This document shows, piece after piece, positions 1 through 8,282 of a stretch of 44,633 nt of DNA. The DNA comes from Paracoccaceae bacterium. Its GTDB lineage: Bacteria > Pseudomonadota > Alphaproteobacteria > Rhodobacterales > Rhodobacteraceae. The stretch lies in assembly GCA_014762635.1 (NCBI GenBank), contig JABURR010000097.1, positions 1 through 44,633 of the forward strand. Direction: 5' to 3'. The position numbers and the translations under genes were made by a program. Under the pieces are notes generated by a model. The model was not told the origin of the DNA, ran no database searches, and was given only the letters and a program-made list of their open reading frames with translations. Position 1 is the first letter of the stretch, and the number at the start of each line of letters is the position of its first letter.

Positions 1-3
1 CCA

Positions 4-42
4 AGCGTCGCCCGTCCAGCAACGGGCGGCGCTTTCCTTTTG
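4..42 (+). terminator. Rho-independent terminator of a gene left of the window
   Basis: An 11-bp GC-rich stem (5-15 pairing with 22-32, one G.T pair) closes a 6-nt loop and is followed by a T-rich run (33-41). This is the classical intrinsic terminator form. No gene inside the window ends here, so it most likely ends transcription of a + strand gene lying to the left. Confidence 0.7.
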
Positions 43-226
43 CGCATATCGTGGTTGCAATGTGCGACACCGTGCGACACGGGTGGGGCCCTTCAAACGG
101 GGACGCTCGGCGCACCGAATCCAGTACGGGCGAGATCGTGCCGACGAGGGCTGATCACGAAAAATTTACTATTGTGGCGTTCTGGCCCAGATTTTTTGGG
201 GTCAGGCGTTCGGCGGGGCCAATATT

Positions 227-267
227 TTGACAAATTTTGACGTCAGTTGGGGATTGTTGAGTATATT
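227..267 (+). promoter_or_regulatory. Possible promoter and repeat site before the first receiver gene
   Basis: Two direct copies of TTGAC(A/G) (227-232 and 237-242) lie 10 bp apart, and TATATT (262-267) lies downstream. TTGACG to TATATT has a long 19-bp spacer, so the promoter call is weak. The repeated hexamer on one face of the helix could instead bind an OmpR-type regulator. A similar arrangement (TGTCAA twice, then TATACT) precedes the receiver gene at 35,516. The rest of 43-290 shows no gene. Confidence 0.3.
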
Positions 268-290
268 AATGGTAATCGGTTGGAGGGTTT

Positions 291-1061
291 ATGCGTATTC
301 TCGCAGTTGACGATGACCAGTTCATCCTGGAATTGATTAAGGAGATGCTGAGTTTCGTCGGATATGCCGACGTAACCTTGGCCAGCGGTGGAAACCAGGC
401 ACTGGATATCATCCAGTCAGGTCAGGCATTTGATTGCTTTCTCCTCGATATTCGGATGCCCGACCTTGACGGGATAGAATTGTGCAAACTGATCCGGGCC
501 AAGCCACAATATTATCGGGTTCCGATCATCATGGTCTCCGCCGTGACGGACGAGAAGTCCTTTGTTCGTGCGTTCGATGACGGAGCAACCGACTACATCG
601 TGAAACCGTTCAATCCCTCCGATCTGCAGCATCGCCTCGACGTCGCCAGGGAGTATGCAGAGCAACGCGTATCGGGATCGGCAGCCGCACTACGGGCGGG
701 GGGAGGGCGCATGCATACCGCGTTCCGCGCGCAAGTCGCGCGTGGACGGGTTCGTGACATGGTTGTAAAGCCCCCGCAGACCGTGGCCGAAATCGATTTT
801 ATCCCGAGTGTTCGCGCGCTTGATGACTTCAGGAAGCGGACGCTGGCCCGCCGCGCACGTCGGATGTCCGGGGTCTTCTATTCTGAGCAGCCAGAAAAGC
901 ACGTGTCTACCGTTGAAGAGATCGAGCGCTGGCGCCAACCCACGAAACAGCCGAAAGAACCGCGCGCATCCTCTGAGCCGGAACAGAGATCGTCCCGCGG
1001 GCATCGGGGCGAGTACAGAGGATCGCCAGTGCTTACTGTGGTGCACTCAAACGCACAATGA
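291..1061 (+). CDS. Response regulator receiver protein with an unknown C-terminal extension
   Basis: A CheY-like receiver occupies about residues 1-125. It has an acidic pocket (VDDD at 6-9), a phospho-acceptor Asp53 in LLDIRMP and the conserved Lys in YIVKPFNP. The remaining ~130 residues are basic and low in complexity, and match no output domain I recognise (not winged helix, LuxR, GGDEF or PP2C). The ATG is preceded by GGAGGG at a good distance. A histidine kinase follows at 1,204 on the same strand and is the likely phospho-donor. The extension could be a protein-interaction or nucleic-acid-binding tail. Receiver identity is firm; the role of the tail is unknown. Confidence 0.85.
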   Translation: MRILAVDDDQFILELIKEMLSFVGYADVTLASGGNQALDIIQSGQAFDCFLLDIRMPDLDGIELCKLIRAKPQYYRVPIIMVSAVTDEKSFVRAFDDGATDYIVKPFNPSDLQHRLDVAREYAEQRVSGSAAALRAGGGRMHTAFRAQVARGRVRDMVVKPPQTVAEIDFIPSVRALDDFRKRTLARRARRMSGVFYSEQPEKHVSTVEEIERWRQPTKQPKEPRASSEPEQRSSRGHRGEYRGSPVLTVVHSNAQ

Positions 1062-1203
1062 GGTGTATCCGCTTCGCAAGTGCAAGGATGTCGACAACTC
1101 CATTGTGCTGACTGCGCAAACGTACTTGCTCGGTCAACAAGGAAAACTATCTCGCGAAGGTGTCCGAAGAGTTGGGCGATTACATTGTAGAGAGTGCACG
1201 TTC

Positions 1204-2487
1204 ATGTCGAAAACCCAGCTGCTTCTTAGAATTTTTGTGATTGTCGCGATCGTGGAAGCGGGGATCATGTTGGTCCTTGATGTTGTCGTTGATGCAGTGT
1301 CGAACTTGCCGCGTGACAGCTTGGTCGTTCACGCTGTAGCCGACGTGGTCATGCTCACGCTGATTTGCGTCCCGTTGATCTATTATTTTGCCATCATGCC
1401 GTTCGAGGAAGAACGCGATCGAGCCAGGGCGCAGCTGCAAGGGCAGATCCAGAATTTCGAAGAAGCGCAACGCATCGGTCACGTGGGCTCCTGGCGACTT
1501 TTCCGTGATCTCGAAACCGTGGAGTTCTCAAAAGAGGCACTGCGGCTCCTTGAGCTTGATCCAAATCGAAGTGCCTGGTCATTCCAGGAATTTGTTGAAA
1601 GGGTCCATGGGGATGATAGGGAGCTGTTCGAGAAAGCTCATGACAGGATTGTCAGCGGAGACGCTTCCACGATCACCTATCGCCTGAAGACGCGTGATGG
1701 GAATGTGCGCTGGGTCCGGGAGCGGCTACGGTTGTGCGAAGAAGAGGAAGTCTTTTGTCAGGGCACCATTCTCGATATTTCCGAGGCAAAGGAGGCCGAA
1801 GAAGCCCGGAGCCGTTTTGTCTCGGCGATCACTCATGAACTGCGTACTCCGCTCACAGCTATCAAGGGATCATTCGGGCTCATGGCGAGTATTGAAGAGG
1901 GCAAGCTCTCGGCGAAAGCGGCCCGCCTCGTGGACGTGGGCCAGAATGCCGCTGAGAGGCTATTGCGACTCATCGATGAGCTTCTGGACCTGGACAAGAT
2001 CCATGCGGGCAGGCTCGATTTGCATGCGGAGATCACGGACATGTCCGCGCTTTTGAGCAGCGCCGTCGAGGCCAATCAGGCCTTTGCCGAGTCTTTTGGT
2101 GTGCGTTTGGAGGTGAGGGATTCGACCTCGGGAGCGTCGATTTTCGCCGATCCGGACCGCATTACCCAAGTAATAACAAACCTTTTGTCAAATGCGATAA
2201 AGGCTTCGGGCCCAGGTGATCGTGTTTGTATCGAACTCGACAATGATGACGACACGGTTCGCACGACGGTATCCGACAATGGGGCTGGAATCCCGGCCGA
2301 ATTGCAGCCGAGGCTTTTCCAGGACTTTGCCCATTCGAGCGACTCCTATCGTGCAAACATAGCGGGTACTGGTCTCGGGCTAAGTATTTCAAAGGAAATC
2401 GTCGAGGCGCATGGCGGTACGATTGGTTTCAGTTCCACGGAAGGAGAGGGGGCTAGTTTCTTCTTCTCATTGCCCTCGGAAGCCTAG
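1204..2487 (+). CDS. Membrane histidine kinase with a PAS domain
   Basis: Sensor kinase of 427 residues from ATG 1204. The open frame continues upstream to 808, but that part overlaps the receiver gene and reads as non-protein-like. Two N-terminal membrane helices (about 7-30 and 43-65) lead into a coiled linker and a PAS fold (about 88-197). The H-box is ITHELRTPL with His211. The ATPase domain shows an N-box (NLLSNAIKASG), G1 (DNGAGIP) and G2 (GTGLGLSISKEIVEAHGG). No receiver is fused to it, so it should pass phosphate to a separate receiver, most simply the one at 291. It is a typical alphaproteobacterial HisKA kinase; its signal is unknown. Confidence 0.85.
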   Translation: MSKTQLLLRIFVIVAIVEAGIMLVLDVVVDAVSNLPRDSLVVHAVADVVMLTLICVPLIYYFAIMPFEEERDRARAQLQGQIQNFEEAQRIGHVGSWRLFRDLETVEFSKEALRLLELDPNRSAWSFQEFVERVHGDDRELFEKAHDRIVSGDASTITYRLKTRDGNVRWVRERLRLCEEEEVFCQGTILDISEAKEAEEARSRFVSAITHELRTPLTAIKGSFGLMASIEEGKLSAKAARLVDVGQNAAERLLRLIDELLDLDKIHAGRLDLHAEITDMSALLSSAVEANQAFAESFGVRLEVRDSTSGASIFADPDRITQVITNLLSNAIKASGPGDRVCIELDNDDDTVRTTVSDNGAGIPAELQPRLFQDFAHSSDSYRANIAGTGLGLSISKEIVEAHGGTIGFSSTEGEGASFFFSLPSEA

Positions 2488-2525
2488 GTGTTTGATCCCA
2501 CGGTTTGATGGTGCGATCTTTTTGT

Positions 2526-2555
2526 GAAGTGGTCCCGGTTTTCCGGGACCACTTC
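2526..2555. repeat. Perfect 13-bp inverted repeat with TTTT loop
   Basis: GAAGTGGTCCCGG (2526-2538), TTTT, then its exact complement (2543-2555). It lies 38 bp after the kinase stop and could act as a transcription-stopping stem, but no T-run follows on the + strand. The outer part of each arm also resembles the right end of the IS3 element at 35,066-35,077, so an abutted pair of IS ends is an alternative. Nothing else is evident between 2,488 and 2,749. Confidence 0.55.
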
Positions 2556-2749
2556 AGTCTGCCCGCCACCGGATTTGTGCAACAAGGCCGCGCAAAAGTC
2601 CCGCGGGTCCGCATCCCCCTTGTTTGCGCGCGCGGCATTTGCTACCGCTCGAAACTGAGCGATGTGGAGTCCGTTCTCACCATCACCTTTTGCATCCAAC
2701 AAGGCGCCCCATCGGCAGGCCTTGTGCGGTAGCCTGAGAAAATCCTGAC

Positions 2750-3115
2750 ATGACCAGCAAGCGCACCAAGCTGCAGGAGGACACGCATTTTCGCGTGCTT
2801 CGCCTCCTTCAAGAAAACCCGGAGATGTCCCAGCGCGAGCTGGCGCAGGCGGTTGGGGTCAGTGTCGGGGGCATGCATTACGTGCTAAACGCCCTTATCG
2901 ACAAAGGGCTTGTGAAGTTGGGAAATTTCACGGCCGCGGAGGATAAACGGCGGTATGCTTACATACTGACCCGCAAGGGTCTGGTCGAGAAGGCGGCCAT
3001 CACCCGCAGGTTCCTCGCCCGGAAGATGGAAGAATACGAGTCTTTGAAGGCTGAGATTGATGCGTTGACGTTGGAAATAACCGACGATGCCGAGCTGTCT
3101 CCTGGGGGGCGTTGA
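2750..3115 (+). CDS. MarR-family EPS-associated transcriptional regulator
   Basis: A 121-residue winged-helix protein. Residues 15-85 form the HTH and wing (ENPEMSQRELAQAVGVSVGG, then ALIDKGLVKLGNF and a YAYILTRKG wing end), followed by a charged coiled coil (95-118) suited to dimerisation. Length and layout fit the MarR branch found beside exopolysaccharide clusters in Proteobacteria. It lies directly upstream of the glycan genes and should control them or itself. The inverted repeat at 3171-3197 is a candidate operator. The next gene remnant starts about 200 bp downstream, so it is probably transcribed alone. Confidence 0.85.
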   Translation: MTSKRTKLQEDTHFRVLRLLQENPEMSQRELAQAVGVSVGGMHYVLNALIDKGLVKLGNFTAAEDKRRYAYILTRKGLVEKAAITRRFLARKMEEYESLKAEIDALTLEITDDAELSPGGR

Positions 3116-3170
3116 TTTATGTTATCGGGCATTTGGCAAATGACCCAACGGGGCTAACGCAACCTCAAGT

Positions 3171-3197
3171 GCGACTAAATAAGAGAAAAATAGTCGC
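3171..3197. promoter_or_regulatory. Inverted repeat between the MarR gene and the glycan cluster
   Basis: GCGACTA (3171-3177) and TAGTCGC (3191-3197) are exact inverted arms separated by 13 AT-rich bases, with a less exact CAAG/CTTG extension outward. Arm spacing of about two helical turns suits a dimeric regulator such as MarR. The flanking region is AT-rich, as expected of a promoter. Binding is inferred, not shown. Confidence 0.4.
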
Positions 3198-3321
3198 TTG
3201 CGAACATGATACCGAAATCAAATCAATACCTTAAAGATTTCAAAACTGCGCCTGAAAATCCTACCAAACGCGCGACACCCGTTTAAGTAGTAATCCCTCG
3301 TTGAATTTCGAAGACCGACAG

Positions 3322-3468
3322 ATGACACGCCCCATTCGCAAAGCCGTTTTTCCAGTCGCAGGCCTTGGCGCGCGGTTCCTGTCGACAACCAAGGCCATAC
3401 CCAAAGAACTGCTGCCCATCTTCGACAAGCCGATCATCCAGTATGCGGTTGAGGACCCGTGCGCCTAG
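3322..3468 (+). pseudogene. galU: Truncated galU (UTP-glucose-1-phosphate uridylyltransferase) N-terminus
   Basis: ATG 3322 opens a frame of 48 codons that starts exactly like GalU: a [10 protein letters not shown] nucleotide-binding loop, then [20 protein letters not shown]. It departs from the family after about 44 residues and stops at 3466-3468. Family members are near 300 residues, so this is a 5' stub with no active site. The next 160 bp (3469-3631) hold no recognisable continuation, so the rest was deleted rather than frameshifted. The glycosyltransferase gene that follows may use the old galU promoter. Confidence 0.75.
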
Positions 3469-3631
3469 CCACCGCGATCATGACATCTTCGGCGTCCAGT
3501 TGACGCCGGGGGGAGTTATTTTTTGGGCGCGCAGCATGTCCTCGCGGCCACCGGCACGCTGGTGGACAACGGTATCATCGAAAACCACGCGTGACTGTGA
3601 GAAATTTGAAGAGCGATCCGGGAAAGGACAA

Positions 3632-4744
3632 ATGCACATAGTGCTGACCGGCAACACAACGTTCAAGCTCGCCAATTTCAGGGAGGGGCTGATCCGTCGG
3701 CTCCTCGACGAAGGTCACCGTGTGACAATCGTTGCACCTCCTGACAAATACGTCGAGAAAATTCGGGCGCTAGGATGTGATTTCATACCCGTGCAGATGG
3801 ACCGCAATGGTACCTCTCCGCGCGCCGAGGCTCGGTTGCTATTCTCAATGTTTAACGCGATCCGCCGCGCGCGGCCTGACATTGTATTCAGCTACACGAT
3901 CAAGAACAACATCTATGGCGGGATCGCCTGCAGGGGGCTGGGCATCCCCTTCGTCCCGAATGTCACGGGCCTTGGGCCAACTTTTAATACAGCGGGGCTA
4001 CTTAACCGCACGGTCCGGTCCCTCTACCGGGTTGCCTTCGGCAAGGCCCGGGCAGTATTTTTCCAGAATTCCAGCGATCTTGAGCTTTTCACCAACTCTC
4101 GCCTCGTTTCGAAAGACCGCGTCCGCCTACTCCCTGGTTCAGGTGTCGACCTGAGTCGCTTTGCCGCCTCACCACTGCCCGAAAGCAACGAGGGCATCCG
4201 TTTCCTCCTCGTCGCGCGGTTGCTTTGGGACAAGGGGGTGGGCGTCTATGCGGACGCAGCCAAGAAGGTCCGCGAAACCTTTCCGCAGGCCCGTTTTCAA
4301 CTTCTGGGTCCTCTGGACCCCGACAGCAAGAGTGGAATAAGTGGGTCACGACTCGACGAGTGGATCGGCGAGGGCGTGGTTGAATATCTCGGATCAACAC
4401 AAGACGTCGTTCCATTTCTGCGGGCGGCGCATTGTGTGGTGTTGCCGTCCTACTACCGCGAAGGCACCCCGCGCTCGTTACTCGAGGCTGGAGCCATTGG
4501 GCGGCCAATCATCACGACGGACATGCCGGGCTGCCGCGACGTGGTTGTCGAGCATCAGAGCGGCTTCCTGGTAGCGCCGCGTGATGCAGAACAACTGGCC
4601 GCTGCCTGTGCGGCCTTCCTATGCTTAAGCCCAGATGTGCTGTCGGCGATGGGCGCGACCAGCCGCCAGCATATCGCGCAAACCTATGACGAAGAGATCG
4701 TGATCGACGCCTATCTCGCGACTATTAAAAATCTGGCCGGTTAG
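3632..4744 (+). CDS. Glycosyltransferase family 4 (GT-B fold)
   Basis: A 370-residue enzyme from ATG 3632, which has GGAAAGGA just upstream. The open frame runs back to 3365, but that part overlaps the galU stub and is not protein-like. The N-terminal half is a Rossmann-like acceptor domain ([19 protein letters not shown]). The C-terminal half carries the GT4 donor site, including the E-x7-E pattern in [19 protein letters not shown] (about residues 277-295). It should transfer a sugar from a nucleotide donor to the lipid-linked repeat unit at the inner membrane face. Donor and linkage cannot be read from sequence. Confidence 0.85.
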   Translation: MHIVLTGNTTFKLANFREGLIRRLLDEGHRVTIVAPPDKYVEKIRALGCDFIPVQMDRNGTSPRAEARLLFSMFNAIRRARPDIVFSYTIKNNIYGGIACRGLGIPFVPNVTGLGPTFNTAGLLNRTVRSLYRVAFGKARAVFFQNSSDLELFTNSRLVSKDRVRLLPGSGVDLSRFAASPLPESNEGIRFLLVARLLWDKGVGVYADAAKKVRETFPQARFQLLGPLDPDSKSGISGSRLDEWIGEGVVEYLGSTQDVVPFLRAAHCVVLPSYYREGTPRSLLEAGAIGRPIITTDMPGCRDVVVEHQSGFLVAPRDAEQLAAACAAFLCLSPDVLSAMGATSRQHIAQTYDEEIVIDAYLATIKNLAG

Positions 4745-4770
4745 TAGCATCCGGCGCAACGAAGGCAGAC

Positions 4771-5704
4771 CGCATCACCCGGGTTCTCATCACCGGCACG
4801 GTCGGATTCATGGCCTTTCACCTGGCGAAACTCCTGCTTGCCGAAGGCTTCCACGTCTATGGCTACGACGGGATGACGGATTATTACGATGTTAGCCTGA
4901 AGTAGAATCGCCTTTCGATGCTCCGACCGAGACCCAATTTCTCGGTGACTGAAGGCATGCTTGAGGACGTGGAGCTGCTCAACCGAGTGGTGGATGAGTT
5001 TCTTCCTGACGTAATTGTGCACCTCGTCGGTTAGGCGGGGGTGCGCTACAGCCTCGAGAACCCGCGCTCCTACTTAGGGTCTAATATTATCGGCACCTTC
5101 AACGTGATGGAGGCGGCGCGACGGCTTCAGGTGAGCCATCTTTTAATGGCCTCGACGTCGTCGGTTTACGGAGCCAACATCGAAATGCCCTTTGCCGAAA
5201 CGCAAAAGGCCGATACGCCCCTGACGATCTACGCCGCGACAAAGAAAGCAAATGAGGTGATGGCCCATTCCTATGCCTATCTGTGGAACTTACCCAGAAC
5301 GATGTTTAGGTTCTTTACCGTCTACGGGCCCCGGGGTCGGCCGGACATGACGCTCTTAAAATTCGTCGACGCCATCTTCGAAAATCGGCCGATCGACATA
5401 TACAATAACGGAAAAATGTACCGTGATTTCACTTATGTCGAAGATCTCGCCAGTGGCACCCTACCGAGTGGTGAATATTGGAAACTCCGACAAAGTGAAG
5501 CTGCTTGATTTCGCCGAAGCGATTGAAGCAGCGATAGGACAGACCGCGATCCGCCACTACATAGAGATGCAGCAAGGCGACGTCCCGGCCACATGGGCCG
5601 ATGCGACCTTGCTGAAAAGCCTCACAGAGTTTCAGCCGCAGACTGATGTCCGCGAAGGGATCGCCCGCTTTGTCGGGTGGTTCCGAGAGTATTACGGGAA
5701 ATGA
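4771..5704 (+). pseudogene. Decayed UDP-glucuronate-4-epimerase-like gene
   Basis: The reading frame matches the CapD/LpsL-type UDP-sugar epimerases: a Gly-rich NAD loop (VLITGTVGF), [19 protein letters not shown], the SSVYG Ser site, YAATKKANE with the catalytic Tyr-Lys pair, and [13 protein letters not shown]. It has no clear start codon. It has two in-frame TAG codons, at 4903-4905 and at 5032-5034 (where the family usually has Gln before AGVRY). Near 5450 the frame shifts to the one containing [15 protein letters not shown], with some 30 residues lost between YVEDL and SPVAPY. It cannot encode an active enzyme. Uronic-acid epimerisation is therefore probably lost, unless another copy exists elsewhere. 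Confidence 0.85.
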
Positions 5705-5714
5705 ACGAAGCGAA

Positions 5715-6272
5715 ATGATGAGCGATCACCCCCCACCGCAAGAGGTGTCCGGCACGCGGCTGCGGTTGCGTCTCGTGCGCCCGGACGATTCTGACTACAT
5801 TCATAGTCTCCGCGTCGACCCGAGCTACAACACCTATCTCTCGACAGTCAACGGAACGGCCGAGGACCAGCGCCGTTGGATCGAAGCCTACAAGGCGCGA
5901 GAAGCTGCTGGGAGTGAATACTACTACGTGATTGAACGGAGGGATGACAGGCGGCCCTGCGGGGTCTTGCGCCTCTACGAGATCAAGCACGACCAATTCA
6001 CATGGGGCAGCTGGATCCTCGATGCGAACAAACCGCCAAAGGCCGCGCTGGAAAGCGCGCTGCTCTCCTTCGGTATCGGCTTCGGGCCGCTTGGGAAGTC
6101 GGTCGCGCGCATTGATGTGCGGCAGGACAATCGACATGCCACCGCCTTCTATCGCCGCTTCGGTATGCAGGAAACTGGGCGCGACGACTTGAATGTCTAT
6201 TTCAGCTACTCTTCAGCGCAGTACCGGGCCGACCGGGAACGCCACCTCGTCGTGGTGGAGGGAAGAACATGA
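5715..6272 (+). CDS. GNAT-family N-acetyltransferase
   Basis: A 185-residue protein; the start is one of two adjacent ATGs (5715 or 5718). An N-terminal beta strand (LRLRLVRPDDSDYIHSLR), central strands (YYYVIERRDDRRPCGVLRLY) and the C-terminal acceptor part (ARIDVRQDNRHATAFYRRFG, about 136-155) match the GNAT fold that uses acetyl-CoA. It sits next to genes for a 3-amino-3,6-dideoxy sugar, so acetylation of that amino group is a plausible job, as is decoration of another residue. It begins 11 bp after the epimerase pseudogene and runs into a tiny frame at 6269. Confidence 0.75.
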   Translation: MMSDHPPPQEVSGTRLRLRLVRPDDSDYIHSLRVDPSYNTYLSTVNGTAEDQRRWIEAYKAREAAGSEYYYVIERRDDRRPCGVLRLYEIKHDQFTWGSWILDANKPPKAALESALLSFGIGFGPLGKSVARIDVRQDNRHATAFYRRFGMQETGRDDLNVYFSYSSAQYRADRERHLVVVEGRT

Positions 6273-6373
6273 GCAAAAGCCGTGGCACGATCCCGCGCGG
6301 ATCGGTCCGCATGATCTACCTGACCCAAATTCGTTACCCACGCAGCAACGCCACCTTCGACGCTGGCGCGTGA
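6269..6373 (+). CDS. Tiny 34-codon frame coupled to the GNAT gene (doubtful)
   Basis: ATG 6269 overlaps the GNAT stop as ATGA, in the style used between real genes here. It encodes 34 residues (MSKSRGTIPRGSVRM, then IYLTQIRYPRSNATFDAGA). I recognise no family. It may be the 5' stub of a lost gene rather than a working peptide, and the 36 bp to the next start hold nothing. Confidence 0.2.
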   Translation: MSKSRGTIPRGSVRMIYLTQIRYPRSNATFDAGA

Positions 6374-6408
6374 GCGTGTAGCAGTCGAGACATTCACGGA
6401 GCAAGGCA

Positions 6409-7188
6409 ATGGCACCTTTACACCTCATTCCCAAAGACTGCGTCATTCCCGAAGGAACAGTTTTGGAACAGGGTGTGATCCTTGAGCCGCGGGTTGTCCT
6501 CGCCGGCGAGGGCATCGTCATCCGTATGAACGCCCGGGTCGGGGCCGCGGCGGTGATCGGCGAGAAGGTGAGTATCGGCCAAGGCGCCTGTGTGCGGCCG
6601 GGTGCCGTTGTCCTGCGCTCGATCCCGCCCAACGCCATCGTCGAGGGCAACCCGGCTCAGGTGGTCGGTTATGTCGAGGGGGCGGTGCGCGGCCATCCGA
6701 CCAAGGGTGCTGGGCTGCGCCATTTCGACACTAGGTCCTTTCACGACTCCCAGCGTCCGAGCCGCATCCCGCTTGAGGTGGGCGACAGCGCGGTTTACCT
6801 GATGCGCCGCTTCAGCGACCCCCGCGGCGCGCTGACCGTGGGCGAAGTTCCCACCGAGTTGCCATTTGCGCCAGCGCGGTTTTTCACAGTGTTCAACGTG
6901 CCATCAGTTGAGCTCCGTGGCGAGCATGCCCACAAACAATGCGAGCAGTTCCTGATCTGCGTTCACGGTTCGGTCCGAGTGCTGCTCGACGACGGCGAAC
7001 GGCGCTGCGAGGTCACCCTCGACCGTCCCGACCTAGGAGTCTACATGCCAGCGATGATCTGGGGGACGCAATATCGCTACAGTGCCGACGCCGTGTTGCT
7101 GGTATTTGCCTCGCGCCCCTACGAGGCTGAGGATTATCTGCGAACCTACGACGATTTTCTGATACAGCTAGAAAGGTTGAACACGTGA
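6409..7188 (+). CDS. Bifunctional hexapeptide / WxcM-like dTDP-sugar 3,4-ketoisomerase
   Basis: 259 residues in two parts. Residues 10-90 are left-handed beta-helix hexapeptide repeats ([13 protein letters not shown] through [15 protein letters not shown]). Residues 115-259 are an RmlC-like cupin of the FdtA/QdtA/WxcM type, with the two signature histidines in RGEHAHK (His173 and His175). The known reaction is isomerisation of dTDP-4-keto-6-deoxyglucose to the 3-keto sugar, the step before 3-amination. FdtD-type fusions also N-acetylate the product. Here the hexapeptide part is only about 80 residues and lacks the middle loops normally expected, so acetyl transfer is uncertain. It overlaps the aminotransferase by GTGA. 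Confidence 0.85.
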   Translation: MAPLHLIPKDCVIPEGTVLEQGVILEPRVVLAGEGIVIRMNARVGAAAVIGEKVSIGQGACVRPGAVVLRSIPPNAIVEGNPAQVVGYVEGAVRGHPTKGAGLRHFDTRSFHDSQRPSRIPLEVGDSAVYLMRRFSDPRGALTVGEVPTELPFAPARFFTVFNVPSVELRGEHAHKQCEQFLICVHGSVRVLLDDGERRCEVTLDRPDLGVYMPAMIWGTQYRYSADAVLLVFASRPYEAEDYLRTYDDFLIQLERLNT

Positions 7189-8282
7189 GCATACCGTTTC
7201 TTGACCTTGGCGCCGCTTATCGCGAATTGGAGACGGAGATCGACGCCGCAGTCGCCCGTGTGCTGGAGAGCGGGTGGTACATCCTTGGCCCCGAGATTGA
7301 GGCCTTTGAGTCTGAATGGGCTGCCTATTGTGAGACCAAACACGCTGTCGGACTGGCAAACGGGCTTGATGCACTGACGCTTGCGCTGCGAGCGCTCGAT
7401 ATCGGGTCTGGAGACGAGGTTATCGTACCCTCGAACACTTATATCGCGACATGGCTAGCCGTGACGGAGGTGGGGGCAACGCTTGTTCCGGTCGAACCAG
7501 ATCCGACGACATACAATATCGATCCGGCTCGCATCGAAGGCGCTATCACGCCACGGACGCGCGCCCTGTTGCCGGTACACCTCTATGGTCAACCCGCGGA
7601 TATGGACCCGATCCTCGACATCGCTAGGCGTCACGATCTACGCGTGATCGAAGACGGCGCACAGGCTCACGGAGCACGTTATAAACGGCGCCGCATCGGC
7701 GCGCACGGAGACGTCGTTTGCTGGAGCTTCTATCCTGGCAAGAACTTGGGTGCTCTTGGTGATGGCGGGGCGGTCACCACCAACAGCGCAGATATTGCCG
7801 ACCGGATCCGCGTTCTGCGGAACTACGGCAGCCGGGTGAAATATGTGAACGAGGTGCAGGGCCGGAATTCGCGCCTAGACCCGATACAGGCCGCCGTCCT
7901 GCGCGCCAAGTTGCCGCATCTGGATGCGTGGACCGACCGCCGCCGTTTGATTGCCGCCGCCTATACCGAAGGCCTGCAGGACTGCGGGCTTACGCTACCG
8001 CAGGTGCCCGACGGCATAAATCCGGCCTGGCACCTCTACGTCGTACGATCACCTGACCGCAACGGGCTGGAAAAACGTTTACGAGAGGCTGGCGTAGCCA
8101 CCCTGATCCATTACCCTATCCCCCCGCACATGCAGAAGGCTTATGCAGGCCTTGGCCTTGCACCCAAGGCCCTGCCGCTGGCCCGGCAAATGGCAGACGA
8201 GGTGCTGAGCTTGCCAATCGGGCCGCAATTGCCTCCGGTGAATGCGGCGCGGGTTATCGAATCTGTACGGGCTGCTGTGTGA
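7185..8282 (+). CDS. PLP-dependent dTDP-3-amino-3,6-dideoxyhexose aminotransferase (DegT/DnrJ/EryC1)
   Basis: 365 residues from GTG 7185, overlapping the ketoisomerase stop. It has the sugar-aminotransferase layout: [14 protein letters not shown] at the start, [25 protein letters not shown] with the PLP-contacting Asp, and Lys186 in [15 protein letters not shown] as the Schiff-base lysine. With the adjacent 3,4-ketoisomerase, this is the FdtB/QdtB step giving a 3-amino-3,6-dideoxy dTDP-sugar (galacto or gluco form not decidable). The substrate would come from RmlA and RmlB encoded 8-9 kb downstream. The next gene also overlaps by GTGA, so these genes are translationally coupled. Confidence 0.9.
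   Translation: MSIPFLDLGAAYRELETEIDAAVARVLESGWYILGPEIEAFESEWAAYCETKHAVGLANGLDALTLALRALDIGSGDEVIVPSNTYIATWLAVTEVGATLVPVEPDPTTYNIDPARIEGAITPRTRALLPVHLYGQPADMDPILDIARRHDLRVIEDGAQAHGARYKRRRIGAHGDVVCWSFYPGKNLGALGDGGAVTTNSADIADRIRVLRNYGSRVKYVNEVQGRNSRLDPIQAAVLRAKLPHLDAWTDRRRLIAAAYTEGLQDCGLTLPQVPDGINPAWHLYVVRSPDRNGLEKRLREAGVATLIHYPIPPHMQKAYAGLGLAPKALPLARQMADEVLSLPIGPQLPPVNAARVIESVRAAV

Noticed and set aside
808-1203. N-terminal extension of the first histidine kinase
   Set aside because: It overlaps the receiver gene, reads as non-protein-like sequence, and the membrane helices begin right after ATG 1204.
3365-3631. N-terminal extension of the first glycosyltransferase
   Set aside because: It overlaps the galU stub. 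A good ribosome site precedes ATG 3632 and the GT-B fold starts there.
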